In this document: piece by piece, positions 31,806-39,363 of the stretch
Numbering within the stretch: position 1 is the stretch's first letter
How the letters are laid out: every line of letters begins with the position of its first letter
NCBI RefSeq assembly: GCF_030433715.1
Contig: NZ_JAROCC010000004.1
Coordinates: 62,001 to 126,000, forward strand
DNA from: Sporosarcina highlanderae
Lineage (GTDB): Bacteria > Bacillota > Bacilli > Bacillales_A > Planococcaceae
Direction of reading: 5' to 3'
Length of the DNA: 64,000 bases
Notes under the pieces: generated by a model
What the model was told of the DNA's origin: nothing
Database searches by the model: none
Seen by the model: the letters and a program-made list of their open reading frames with translations, nothing else
Made by a program: the position numbers and the translations under genes

Positions 31806-32261
31806 TTATAACGCACCAGAGCTGATCAAATGGACGGAGTCAATGAAATTCGGGGCTTTCAACCGTTGCATGAACTCCTCCATCCTGATCTCCATTTCTG
31901 TTACATCCAGTGACAGCGTAATATTCGCACGCCCCTGCACCGGTATTGTCTGGTGAATTGTCAGCACATTACATCTTGCTTCCGAGATGACACGGAGCAA
32001 CAACGCAAGTGAACCCTTCCGATCCTCTAATTGGATGAAAATTGTTAAGACGCGCTCGCGTGCAATCGATTCAAACGGGAAGACAGTATCCTTATATTTA
32101 TAGTAAGCACTTCTTGAAAGCCCAACCCGCTTAGTCGCCTCTTGAATCGTTCTTTCTTCTCCGCTAGCTAACAGTCTTTTCGCTTCAAGCATTTTCAACA
32201 TCGATTCCGTGAGTACATCTTCTCTAACAAGATAAAATTGACCTTCCCCCAATTGTTTCAT
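31806..32261 (-). CDS. pheB: ACT-domain protein PheB
   Basis: Protein of 151 residues: an N-terminal helix-turn-helix-like segment (LASGEERTIQEATKRVGLSRSAYYKYKD) followed by an ACT domain (about 70-150). In B. subtilis pheB lies between obg and pheA as here and is annotated as an ACT protein of uncertain role, perhaps amino-acid-responsive regulation. ATG 32261 is 7 bases after AAGGAGG. Confidence 0.9.
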   Translation of the reverse strand: MKQLGEGQFYLVREDVLTESMLKMLEAKRLLASGEERTIQEATKRVGLSRSAYYKYKDTVFPFESIARERVLTIFIQLEDRKGSLALLLRVISEARCNVLTIHQTIPVQGRANITLSLDVTEMEIRMEEFMQRLKAPNFIDSVHLISSGAL

Positions 32262-32301
32262 TGAAAGCCTCCTTGCCACATTTCAATAACTTTAATGGAC
32301 A

Positions 32302-33600
32302 TTATTCAAGGAATTCAAATTCAAAATCGAGGAGTCTTACAGTATCCCCGTCTTTTGCACCGCGTTCGCGAAGTGCATCATCGACTCCCATTCCGCGCAA
32401 TTGACGAGCAAATTTACGGACGGATTGATCGAAGTTGAAATCAGTCATCTTAAATAGACGTTCAATTGAATAGCCTGAAAGTACAAATGCACCATCATCA
32501 TCACGGGTGATTTTGAAGTCCGCTTCTTCTTTTTCGTGTTTATAAAGAACAGATCGGTTTTCTTCCTCTTCTTCATCCTCGATTTCGTACATCGGGAACT
32601 CAGGAGTCGTTTCAAGCAGATCGGCAACCGCAAATAGAAGCTGATCCAATCCTTCACGAGCAACCGCTGAAATAGGGAAGATTAATGCATCTTCATCAGC
32701 AAGCTTTTCTTTGAATTCCTTTAGATTTTCTTCGGCATCAGGCATGTCCATTTTGTTTGCAACTATAATTTGTGGACGTTCCATCAATCGCAAATTATAT
32801 TTTTCCAATTCCTCATTGATTGTATTGAAATCTTCATAAGGGTCTCGGCCTTCAAGTCCTGACATGTCAACAACATGAATAATGACACGCGTCCGTTCGA
32901 TATGTCGTAAAAACTGGTGACCAAGTCCGACCCCTTCATGCGCACCTTCAATAAGGCCTGGTAAATCTGCAAGCACAAAAGTCCTTCCACCTTCAAGCTC
33001 CACCATGCCGAGATTTGGTACAAGCGTGGTGAAATGATAATCTGCAATTTTCGGTTTTGCTGCGGAAACAACTGATAATAAAGTCGACTTCCCTACACTT
33101 GGGAAACCAACCAATCCCACGTCAGCAAGAACTTTCAATTCAAGGGTAACTTCTCTTTCAACTCCCGGCTCCCCCTTTTCAGAAAGTTCAGGTGCAGGGT
33201 TTTGAGGTGTTGCGAAGCGTGAGTTCCCACGCCCTCCACGGCCGCCTTTCGCGATGACGGCGGTCTGACCGTGCTCGACAAGATCCGCAATGATAATACC
33301 GTTCTCTACGTCTTTTACAATCGTGCCCGGCGGTACTTTAACGACCATGTTTTGTCCGCCCTTGCCATGCATGTTCTTACTTCCTCCATGCTCCCCACGA
33401 GGAGCTTTGAAATGTCGTTGGTAACGGAAATCCATAAGTGTCCGTAAACCTTCATCGACGATGAAAACGACGTCTCCGCCTTTTCCGCCATCTCCTCCGG
33501 CAGGTCCTCCGTACGCGATGTATTTCTCACGTCTGAATGCAACCATTCCATCCCCGCCGTTACCGCCTTTAACATATACCTTTACATGATCGACAAACAT
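32302..33600 (-). CDS. obg: GTPase Obg (CgtA)
   Basis: Ribosome-associated GTPase that links growth state to ribosome assembly; essential in Bacillus. Glycine-rich Obg fold 1-158 ([19 protein letters not shown]), G domain with G1 [11 protein letters not shown]3 [18 protein letters not shown] and G4 NKMD, then a C-terminal OCT domain (about 350-428). 432 residues. Downstream of spo0B with 12 bp between, as in B. subtilis. Confidence 0.98.
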   Translation of the reverse strand: MFVDHVKVYVKGGNGGDGMVAFRREKYIAYGGPAGGDGGKGGDVVFIVDEGLRTLMDFRYQRHFKAPRGEHGGSKNMHGKGGQNMVVKVPPGTIVKDVENGIIIADLVEHGQTAVIAKGGRGGRGNSRFATPQNPAPELSEKGEPGVEREVTLELKVLADVGLVGFPSVGKSTLLSVVSAAKPKIADYHFTTLVPNLGMVELEGGRTFVLADLPGLIEGAHEGVGLGHQFLRHIERTRVIIHVVDMSGLEGRDPYEDFNTINEELEKYNLRLMERPQIIVANKMDMPDAEENLKEFKEKLADEDALIFPISAVAREGLDQLLFAVADLLETTPEFPMYEIEDEEEEENRSVLYKHEKEEADFKITRDDDGAFVLSGYSIERLFKMTDFNFDQSVRKFARQLRGMGVDDALRERGAKDGDTVRLLDFEFEFLE

Positions 33601-33612
33601 GTTTACTTCCTC

Positions 33613-34131
33613 CTATTGTCCACTGATTGTGAACGTCCATTGCTTATCCTGCTTTTTTTCGCTCACTTCAAAACCGTTTTCAACCATTGGAATTGGTGGA
33701 ACGTCTTTGAGTGGACCGTCTATTGTTAACTGAATGGACCAATGTGTTTCACTGGCATTCACAGTTATTCGAACGCGATATTCTTCCATAGGATCTACAA
33801 TTGTTTTAAGATTGTTGATCAAACGCTCCAAATAACTAGCTACTTGTGCATCATCAGCGGACCGTTCACCAGCTGTAATGTGGCATTGTAGTTCTTTTGA
33901 AAAGACAGTATGCCTCCATTCGAATGTGGTTAACCAAACTTCCGTTTCGGGCAAGCGGAGTTTTTCTAACATCGAAAGCTGTCTCATGCGTTCTGTTGTG
34001 TTCATTAATGTTTTTCTTGCCTCGGACGTTTTGTCAAGGTCGAGGTATAGTAACATTAGTTGTAAATCGTTTAAAAAATCGTGGCGTGCAAACTTTAATG
34101 CTTTTCCCAATGTCAGATTATCGGATCCCAT
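33613..34131 (-). CDS. spo0B: Sporulation initiation phosphotransferase Spo0B
   Basis: Carries phosphate from Spo0F to Spo0A in the phosphorelay. 172 residues; the phosphorylated histidine is H17 in ARHDFLNDLQLM within helix 1 of the dimerising four-helix bundle, and a degenerate ATPase-like C-terminal half follows. The spo0B-obg arrangement is conserved in Bacillales. Low sequence identity is normal for this family; position and the H-D-F-L-N motif support the call. Confidence 0.9.
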   Translation of the reverse strand: MGSDNLTLGKALKFARHDFLNDLQLMLLYLDLDKTSEARKTLMNTTERMRQLSMLEKLRLPETEVWLTTFEWRHTVFSKELQCHITAGERSADDAQVASYLERLINNLKTIVDPMEEYRVRITVNASETHWSIQLTIDGPLKDVPPIPMVENGFEVSEKKQDKQWTFTISGQ

Positions 34132-34161
34132 TTTATCACCGCCAAAAGTTTCATACTATAC

Positions 34162-34170
34162 AGTATAGCA
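34162..34170 (-). promoter_or_regulatory. Extended -10 element upstream of spo0B
   Basis: Minus strand TGCTATACT, an extended -10 one base off consensus, about 30 bases before the spo0B start. No matching -35 at standard spacing. Confidence 0.4.
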
Positions 34171-34195
34171 TTTTGAATATGGGTTTCGCCAAATA

Positions 34196-34228
34196 TAAAA
34201 AGGACTGCACGGTAATATGCAGTCCTTT
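34196..34228 (-). terminator. Terminator after rpmA
   Basis: Minus strand AAAGGACTGCA / TGCAGTCCTTT stem followed by TTTATATT; ends the rplU-prp-rpmA operon. Confidence 0.88.
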
Positions 34229-34245
34229 CAATGTTAGTGATAACA

Positions 34246-34548
<303 letters not shown>

Positions 34549-34875
34549 CTATCGGTTGAAAATAAGTTTTATATGTTGCCCGTAATCTTGTTCAATCGTC
34601 TGTAATGAAACAATCATTGCCTTCACGATTAGTTGGATTTCATCGTCTTTCTCCGTTTCCGGAAAAACTGCTTTGAGATAACCTCCATCAGATCCTTGTT
34701 GGATTTCAGGTGTTATTCCAGTGAGTGCAATGACAGCATTAACGGCTCCGAATGAAACCGCAGAAGCTCCTGCACAGACGAGATCTTTTCCATGTTCAGC
34801 GAAATCAGCATGGCCTTTCATCTCAAAAGAGCTGATACGACCCGATTGTTGTTCATTAATAATGATTTTGATCAT
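34549..34875 (-). CDS. prp: Ribosomal-processing cysteine protease Prp
   Basis: Cleaves the N-terminal extension of L27. The catalytic pair is visible: H22 in KGHADF and C34 in LVCAGASAVSFG, with the usual 11-residue spacing. 108 residues. Between rplU and rpmA, as in B. subtilis (ysxB). Confidence 0.95.
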   Translation of the reverse strand: MIKIIINEQQSGRISSFEMKGHADFAEHGKDLVCAGASAVSFGAVNAVIALTGITPEIQQGSDGGYLKAVFPETEKDDEIQLIVKAMIVSLQTIEQDYGQHIKLIFNR

Positions 34876-34881
34876 GCCGGC

Positions 34882-35190
34882 TTACGCGTTGATGCCTTCG
34901 ATGACAACTTTAGTGTATGGCTGACGATGACCTTGCTTTTTGTGGTAGTTCTTTTTCGGCTTGTATTTGAAAACAGTGATTTTCTTAGCACGGCCTTGTT
35001 TAACGATTTTAGCCGTTACAGAAGCACCTTCCACGAATGGAGCGCCAACTTTCACGTCTTCTCCACCAACGAATAGAACTTTGTCGAATGTTACAGTTTC
35101 TTCAGCTTCGCCGACTAATTTCTCGATGAAGATTTCTTGACCTTTTTCGACTTTGATTTGTTTTCCACCAGTTTCAATGATTGCGTACAT
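34882..35190 (-). CDS. rplU: 50S ribosomal protein L21
   Basis: Large-subunit protein of 102 residues, [18 protein letters not shown] at the start and [17 protein letters not shown] at the end, both family signatures. First gene of rplU-prp-rpmA, behind an L21 leader. Confidence 0.98.
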   Translation of the reverse strand: MYAIIETGGKQIKVEKGQEIFIEKLVGEAEETVTFDKVLFVGGEDVKVGAPFVEGASVTAKIVKQGRAKKITVFKYKPKKNYHKKQGHRQPYTKVVIEGINA

Positions 35191-35293
35191 ACTTGCACCT
35201 CCTCTATAGACTCAGACTCGCCTTCAAAGGTGATCCTAACGGATGCTTGTACCTTGTCAGTGCGGTTGTAGCACGGGTGCTACAAACAATAAC
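35191..35293 (-). promoter_or_regulatory. Ribosomal protein L21 leader RNA
   Basis: 5' untranslated RNA that is thought to let L21 control its own operon in Bacillales. The hairpin GTAGCACCCGTGCTAC (35268-35283) is followed by ACCGCACTGACAAGGTACAA and CATCCGTTAGGATCACC, which match the L21 leader as I know it from B. subtilis. A 17-spacer sigma-A promoter lies directly upstream. Confidence 0.85.
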
Positions 35294-35299
35294 ATTAAA

Positions 35300-35328
35300 A
35301 TATTACCACGTGGAAGTTATGACGTCAA
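35300..35328 (-). promoter_or_regulatory. Sigma-A promoter of rplU-prp-rpmA
   Basis: Minus strand TTGACG (35323-35328), 17-base spacer, TAATAT (35300-35305). The -35 lies within the last codons of spoIVFB. Confidence 0.75.
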
Positions 35329-35931
35329 CTGTTTTCTTTTTAACAGCTCATAAGCTCTTTCATATTTTCGGAACTTAAAAGCGGATATATTTTGTATCAA
35401 TAAAAATAAAGCAAGTGCAATTGCTAAAACAGTTTTTGGCCAACCAATAAATAATAATAGGATTAATACGCATAAAATTGAAATCGAATAAATTAAAAAT
35501 GCTGACCTGACTTTATATCTATTGGCATCACTTTCAATAAGAGCGCTAATAGCCTGTCCACCATCTAACGGTAAAACAGGCAATAGATTTACTAGCAGAA
35601 TGGCAAGTTGGATACGTATGAACTGATCGCTGCCTGGAAACATTATGAGTAATCCCAGGCCAAGGAGAATTGCCGTTGCGATTGGTCCACCCATTGCGAC
35701 CATCACTCTTTCTTTTTTTCCATAGAGATACCTGTTTGGAATCTGCAATTCTCCTCCATAAGGCATTATCGTGCATATACGTACTTTCATACCTGAGAGC
35801 CTTGCGGCAATGATGTGGCCAGTCTCATGTACAAGCAACGAAATGAAGATGAGTGCATAAAAAGCCAGTCCGCCCGATATGAAGAGCAAAAGGAAAAAGG
35901 GCGCTAAAATGGGATGAAGTCGAAGCCTCAT
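35317..35931 (-). CDS. spoIVFB: SpoIVFB-like intramembrane metalloprotease (S2P/M50B), short form
   Basis: Membrane protease that cleaves pro-sigma-K in the mother cell during sporulation. HETGH at residues 35-39 is the zinc motif inside a membrane helix; the third ligand is D123 in NLLPVLPLDGGQ. About six membrane segments. The protein is 204 residues and stops after the last helix; B. subtilis SpoIVFB (about 288) has an extra C-terminal CBS domain that is missing here. The start overlaps spoIVFA by 4 bp (ATGA). Confidence 0.88.
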   Translation of the reverse strand: MRLRLHPILAPFFLLLFISGGLAFYALIFISLLVHETGHIIAARLSGMKVRICTIMPYGGELQIPNRYLYGKKERVMVAMGGPIATAILLGLGLLIMFPGSDQFIRIQLAILLVNLLPVLPLDGGQAISALIESDANRYKVRSAFLIYSISILCVLILLLFIGWPKTVLAIALALFLLIQNISAFKFRKYERAYELLKRKQLTS

Positions 35932-36476
35932 TTACTGTCTTCCGAGAAATAAGTTGCCAGTATTGCAGCATCAAGTATAGTTCCTTCCCGCTTCACTTTT
36001 AAATAGATTGCTTCATCATTCATCAATGCGAGCGTGTCCCCCTTTTTTACGGTTGAATAGGGAAGTTTTTGTAAGGTCCCAACAAATCCGTACGTTACTT
36101 CATCGCCATCCTCGTATAATACTGTAATCGTTTTGCCTGATTGACGGGTAAAACCAGTAAATACTACGAGCCCGTCCCCTTGTGCGATGATCGGCATTGC
36201 ATTTGTATATGAAACGATTACGCCATCCTTATAGGGTTGCATTGATTCATATGCAGCAAATGGGGGTTCCTCAATACTATCAGATACTGCAATGGTATCT
36301 TCTTTTGAATCGCCGATGAGTGAGGAGACCCATTTTTTCATAACGATGAAATCTTTACCCGTCGTTATATATTGGGTAACCGGTTTGTTAATGATGCCTA
36401 TTTCCTCCAATTTGGCAAAGCTGAATACACCAATTGCTACAATTATTGCTAACACCCACTTTGTTTTCCATTTCAC
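35928..36476 (-). CDS. spoIVFA: SpoIVFA-like regulator with degenerate LytM (M23) domain
   Basis: Partner that holds SpoIVFB inactive until the forespore signal arrives. 182 residues: one membrane helix (about 7-22, WVLAIIVAIGVFSFAKL) and a C-terminal LytM-like beta domain (about 95-175, GDGLVVFTGFTRQSGKTITV). The zinc ligands of active M23 peptidases (HxxxD, HxH) are absent, as expected of SpoIVFA, the substrate of SpoIVB/CtpB. Shorter than B. subtilis SpoIVFA. Its own sigma-E-like promoter lies upstream. Confidence 0.85.
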   Translation of the reverse strand: MKWKTKWVLAIIVAIGVFSFAKLEEIGIINKPVTQYITTGKDFIVMKKWVSSLIGDSKEDTIAVSDSIEEPPFAAYESMQPYKDGVIVSYTNAMPIIAQGDGLVVFTGFTRQSGKTITVLYEDGDEVTYGFVGTLQKLPYSTVKKGDTLALMNDEAIYLKVKREGTILDAAILATYFSEDSK

Positions 36477-36499
36477 CCCGCCACACCACCTTTTTTCTC

Positions 36500-36527
36500 A
36501 GTATATGACGGTAGTTCTATGAATATT
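36500..36527 (-). promoter_or_regulatory. Candidate sigma-E promoter of spoIVFA-spoIVFB
   Basis: Minus strand AATATT (36522-36527), 14-base spacer, CATATACT (36500-36507), close to the sigma-E pattern (ATATT, 13-15 bases, CATACAAT), about 25 bases before the spoIVFA start. The operon is sigma-E dependent in B. subtilis. Confidence 0.5.
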
Positions 36528-36764
36528 ATGGGCAAATGAGTTGATTCTTATCTTTTATAAAACTACACGGGATTTCCGCTTCAATCAACTAAGCGTGTGC
36601 TATACAAGAAAAGTGCCCGATAGCGTAAATATTGGCCGTATCTCTTAGGATATTATATCAAAACCACTACGTTCCTCATTGATATATACTTCAATAGTCT
36701 CAATGTCTTTATCTGTCATTATAAAACCAGTTATTTCATCAAATTACCGGTACTTCGAGATTAA
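36528..36764. other. Gene-poor gap between spoIVFA and the SEDS operon, with a short coding-like remnant
   Basis: AT-rich stretch without a full gene. On the minus strand, 36648-36743 reads as an open frame of about 32 codons (FDEITGFIMTDKDIETIEVY, then INEERSGFDIIS and a stop). Its composition looks coding, but it has no ribosome site and runs straight from the terminator of the SEDS gene, so it is most likely the tail of a lost gene. The rest shows nothing recognisable. Confidence 0.35.
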
Positions 36765-36803
36765 GAAAAAGGCGACAACTATTATTTAGCTGTCGCCCTT
36801 TTT
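36765..36803. terminator. Terminator after the ECF-PadR-SEDS operon
   Basis: GGCGACA / TGTCGCC stem (36771-36777 and 36791-36797) flanked by A-run and T-run, so it can work in both directions. Confidence 0.85.
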
Positions 36804-36825
36804 ATCATCATTCAGATTTTTGACT

Positions 36826-38160
36826 TTAAATGTTTATATCATCTGCTATCGTGGGTTCTACAATATCCTTTCTTCGATAAACATTTAAAATGAACCCTAA
36901 AACAGCAGCGTAAAAGAGGATTGCACTTCCTCCATAACTAATAAACGGCAGGGAAACTTCCATGATGGGCACGATTCCAAAGGCCATCAATATATTCCAA
37001 GTAGTAGGAACGGCAAATAATACAGCACCACCGATTACGATTAATCTCCCATAATGATCTTTTGTTTTAAATGCATTTTTTGAGATTCTTAAAATAAAAA
37101 TCAGCAGAACCAAACAAATACCGATTCCGAATGTCCAACCAAGAGAATAGACGAGGAAGGGGAAAGCAAAATCTGTATGTGATTCTGGCAACAATTGAAA
37201 TTTCAAATCATTATTAAGTCCGTTACCAAACCATCCCGCTTCTGCAAGGACATTCCTAACGACCCTATACATATATCCGGCTCCATTTGGATCGGCATTT
37301 GGGTTTATAAAAGTAGATAATCTAGTAAGAAAATAACTTTGGTGTGAGGTCGTAGTAATAATCATAATGATGAAGATGATACCAGCCACTAGATTTGATA
37401 CGAATAGGTTGATAGCTAATTTCTTATGAACACGTGCAAATGTAAACATTCCTAGTAAACAGAAAAAGTAAATGACCCCAACCATAAAGTTTGGCACTAT
37501 CATGTAGAGCAATATGGGAATCCAAAATAAAACAAGAAGAAATCCTTGTTTTTTCCAACTGCGAAACTCATTTATTTTGTTAAAAATACCGGCCCAAGCC
37601 AGGAAAATGAAAAATAAACTCAATAGAGTGCCATCGACCGTTAGGCCTGGAAGTGAAATCCATTTTTTTGCTCCGTTGACCGTATATCCAAATAAATAGA
37701 GATATACGTGAATGAACAAGCCGATAGCATAAAAGTGCATCCACCAATTCTTTGATTTTTGATAATTAAAGAAAAGAAACCCAATAATCACAAGAGCAGC
37801 TAAGGAGTACCAGATAGCTTGTCTCCCCATAATATTGGTGATTGATGATGAAATCCCGGGAATTCCACCAACTAACGGGAGAAAACTGATACTAGCAAAA
37901 ATAACAAATAAAACAATTAGAATCCAATCCATTTTTGGCTTATAAAGGTGATTTAATTTCTCTCCAATAATAAATGGATTTCCCATTTCTTGAATGGCTT
38001 TTTCATCTGAATCTTCTTCAGAAAATCCTCTTTTTTTGTAAGATTGACTTAACTCTTGCAGATGATGAGTAAGCTCTTTTTTTATCCTGTTGTGGGCCTC
38101 CGTAGATTTGACTTTGGAAGTGACTTTGCTTAAAAATTCTTCAAATTTGGGAGAACTCAT
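36826..38160 (-). CDS. SEDS-family (FtsW/RodA/SpoVE-like) membrane protein with N-terminal permease-prefix domain
   Basis: 444 residues. The N-terminal ~77 residues form a soluble helical domain (ELTHHLQELSQSYKKRGFSE, DEKAIQEMGNPFIIGEKL) like the HAAS/'permease prefix' domains found before many Bacillus membrane proteins. About 10 membrane helices follow with SEDS traits: NGAKKWI (162-167), LPESHTDFAF with D330 at the catalytic aspartate position, and PFISYGGSA (405-413). SEDS proteins polymerise glycan strands from lipid II. The usual QPSE-type motif after the GAKKW segment is replaced by LTVDGTLL. The start overlaps the PadR-like gene by 4 bp. Polymerase activity is inference. Confidence 0.8.
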   Translation of the reverse strand: MSSPKFEEFLSKVTSKVKSTEAHNRIKKELTHHLQELSQSYKKRGFSEEDSDEKAIQEMGNPFIIGEKLNHLYKPKMDWILIVLFVIFASISFLPLVGGIPGISSSITNIMGRQAIWYSLAALVIIGFLFFNYQKSKNWWMHFYAIGLFIHVYLYLFGYTVNGAKKWISLPGLTVDGTLLSLFFIFLAWAGIFNKINEFRSWKKQGFLLVLFWIPILLYMIVPNFMVGVIYFFCLLGMFTFARVHKKLAINLFVSNLVAGIIFIIMIITTTSHQSYFLTRLSTFINPNADPNGAGYMYRVVRNVLAEAGWFGNGLNNDLKFQLLPESHTDFAFPFLVYSLGWTFGIGICLVLLIFILRISKNAFKTKDHYGRLIVIGGAVLFAVPTTWNILMAFGIVPIMEVSLPFISYGGSAILFYAAVLGFILNVYRRKDIVEPTIADDINI

Positions 38161-38579
38161 AAAGTTGCCTCCCTTATGAAAGGATTAAGGGATAATCCTT
38201 GTTTAGTGCTATCTTGTTTATAAGTAGCTAAGTATTTTTTACCTTTGGAGTTTAAAGAATAATATTTCTTGTTATTTATCCAATTTGAAGTAAGCATTTC
38301 TTTATTTTCTAATAGATGTAGCAGTGTATAAAGCTGCCCTTCATTTTTTTGGAAAGCACGTTCATTTTTTTGAAAAAGTTGGACGGAAATATTGTAGCCA
38401 TCCTTTGATTCATGCTGAACAGATTCTAATATAGCTATAATGGTTTCTGTATGATATTGTGATTGCTGATTCGTACGAATGGCTTCACGCACGGCATTTT
38501 TTCTTTCATTAGAAAAAGAAAAATCCTTGAATATTGATTTTTCCATCGAACTCTTCAGGTTCTTAAATGGATCATTCAT
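38157..38579 (-). CDS. PadR-like winged-helix protein with N-terminal extension
   Basis: 140 residues. Residues 46-118 have a PadR pattern: TIIAILESV, GYNISVQLFQ, EGQLYTLLHLLENKEMLTSN, KKYYSLNSKGKKYL. The ~40 residues before it (MEKSIFKDFSFSNERKNAV) are not part of the PadR fold and may contact another protein. It lies 3 bp after the ECF sigma gene and overlaps the SEDS gene by ATGA, so the three are made together. No membrane segment. It could be a repressor, or hold the sigma factor; neither is shown. Confidence 0.7.
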   Translation of the reverse strand: MNDPFKNLKSSMEKSIFKDFSFSNERKNAVREAIRTNQQSQYHTETIIAILESVQHESKDGYNISVQLFQKNERAFQKNEGQLYTLLHLLENKEMLTSNWINNKKYYSLNSKGKKYLATYKQDSTKQGLSLNPFIREATL

Positions 38580-38582
38580 CTC

Positions 38583-39134
38583 CTAAACCTCCTCTATCAT
38601 CTTGTCTTTTAATAATTCCTTCGCACGCTTTAATCTCGTTTTTAATGTATTTATATTTACTGAAGTAATCTTGCTTATCTCTTTTAAAGACAGTTCTTCA
38701 TAATAATGTAGAAATACGACTTCTCTGTACTTTAGAGGCAAATTCATGACGGCATTCGTTAAGTTATTTTCTTCACTATGCTTGATAACCTCCTCTTCCA
38801 CCTGTTTTGACTTAGAAGGGATATGGTCAAATACTTTATTGCTAAGCGTTATTTTGCGATAATGCCAGCTTCTTAAATAGTCCTTGCAATGATTACTCGC
38901 AATGCGATATAGCCAAGTTTTTATTGTTGACTGCCGATTAAATTGATTTAATTTTTCATAACACTTTATAAATATCTCTTGTGCTAAATCTTCTGCTATG
39001 GTTCGGTTTTTTACATATGTATAGACAAGATGCAGGATATCATCGCTGTATTCACGCATTAATTGATCAATGATCTGATCACGCTCATCCAGCATCATTT
39101 CATCTGTCACCGCCAATTGGTTTAGTTCTTTCAT
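38583..39134 (-). CDS. ECF-type RNA polymerase sigma factor
   Basis: 183 residues with sigma region 2 (about 25-90: RTIAEDLAQEIFIKCYEKL, STIKTWLYRIASNHCKDYL) and region 4 (about 130-178: LPLKYREVVFLHYYEELSL, INTLKTRLKRAKELLK), no region 3, the ECF layout. ATG 39134 is used; a TTG one codon upstream is possible. No classical membrane anti-sigma gene with a zinc or single-helix signature follows; the next genes are PadR-like and SEDS. An ECF-type promoter sits 25 bases upstream, suggesting autoregulation. Confidence 0.9.
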   Translation of the reverse strand: MKELNQLAVTDEMMLDERDQIIDQLMREYSDDILHLVYTYVKNRTIAEDLAQEIFIKCYEKLNQFNRQSTIKTWLYRIASNHCKDYLRSWHYRKITLSNKVFDHIPSKSKQVEEEVIKHSEENNLTNAVMNLPLKYREVVFLHYYEELSLKEISKITSVNINTLKTRLKRAKELLKDKMIEEV

Positions 39135-39159
39135 CAAGTTGTCACCCCCTCATATATCT

Positions 39160-39187
39160 TAGACGAAGCTACCCTTCATTCGGTTTG
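39160..39187 (-). promoter_or_regulatory. Candidate ECF-sigma promoter (autoregulatory) of the sigma-PadR-SEDS operon
   Basis: Minus strand CAAACC (39182-39187), 16-base spacer, CGTCTA (39160-39165). This is the AAC/CGTC architecture of Firmicute ECF promoters (sigma-W/M/V/X type). No sigma-A promoter of similar quality is seen in the gap. Confidence 0.65.
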
Positions 39188-39296
39188 AAAAAATATTTTT
39201 TTTATGACCGTCTGTTTGAAGTACTTCGGTACGGAAGCCGAAGGATGAACTAACTGCTCAACTTTTACAGCTTTATCTCTTTTTTAAAAGAAAAAA

Positions 39297-39362
39297 GACC
39301 GTAGCAACACCAAAAATCAGGGTGTTTGTCTACAGTCTGAACCCCTAACATTCGTTAGGGGT
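39297..39362 (-). terminator. Double terminator after minD
   Basis: Two hairpins on the minus strand after the minD stop: ACCCCTAAC / GTTAGGGGT (39341-39362), then a longer stem GACTGTAGACAAACACC / GGTGTTGCTACGGTC (39297-39337) ending in TTTTTTC. It isolates mreBCD-minCD from the following operon. Confidence 0.85.
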
Positions 39363-39363
39363 C

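Noticed and set aside
36826..39134. Treating the sigma-PadR-SEDS block as a prophage or transposon fragment
   Set aside because: No integrase, transposase, terminal repeats or target duplication are visible at either edge.
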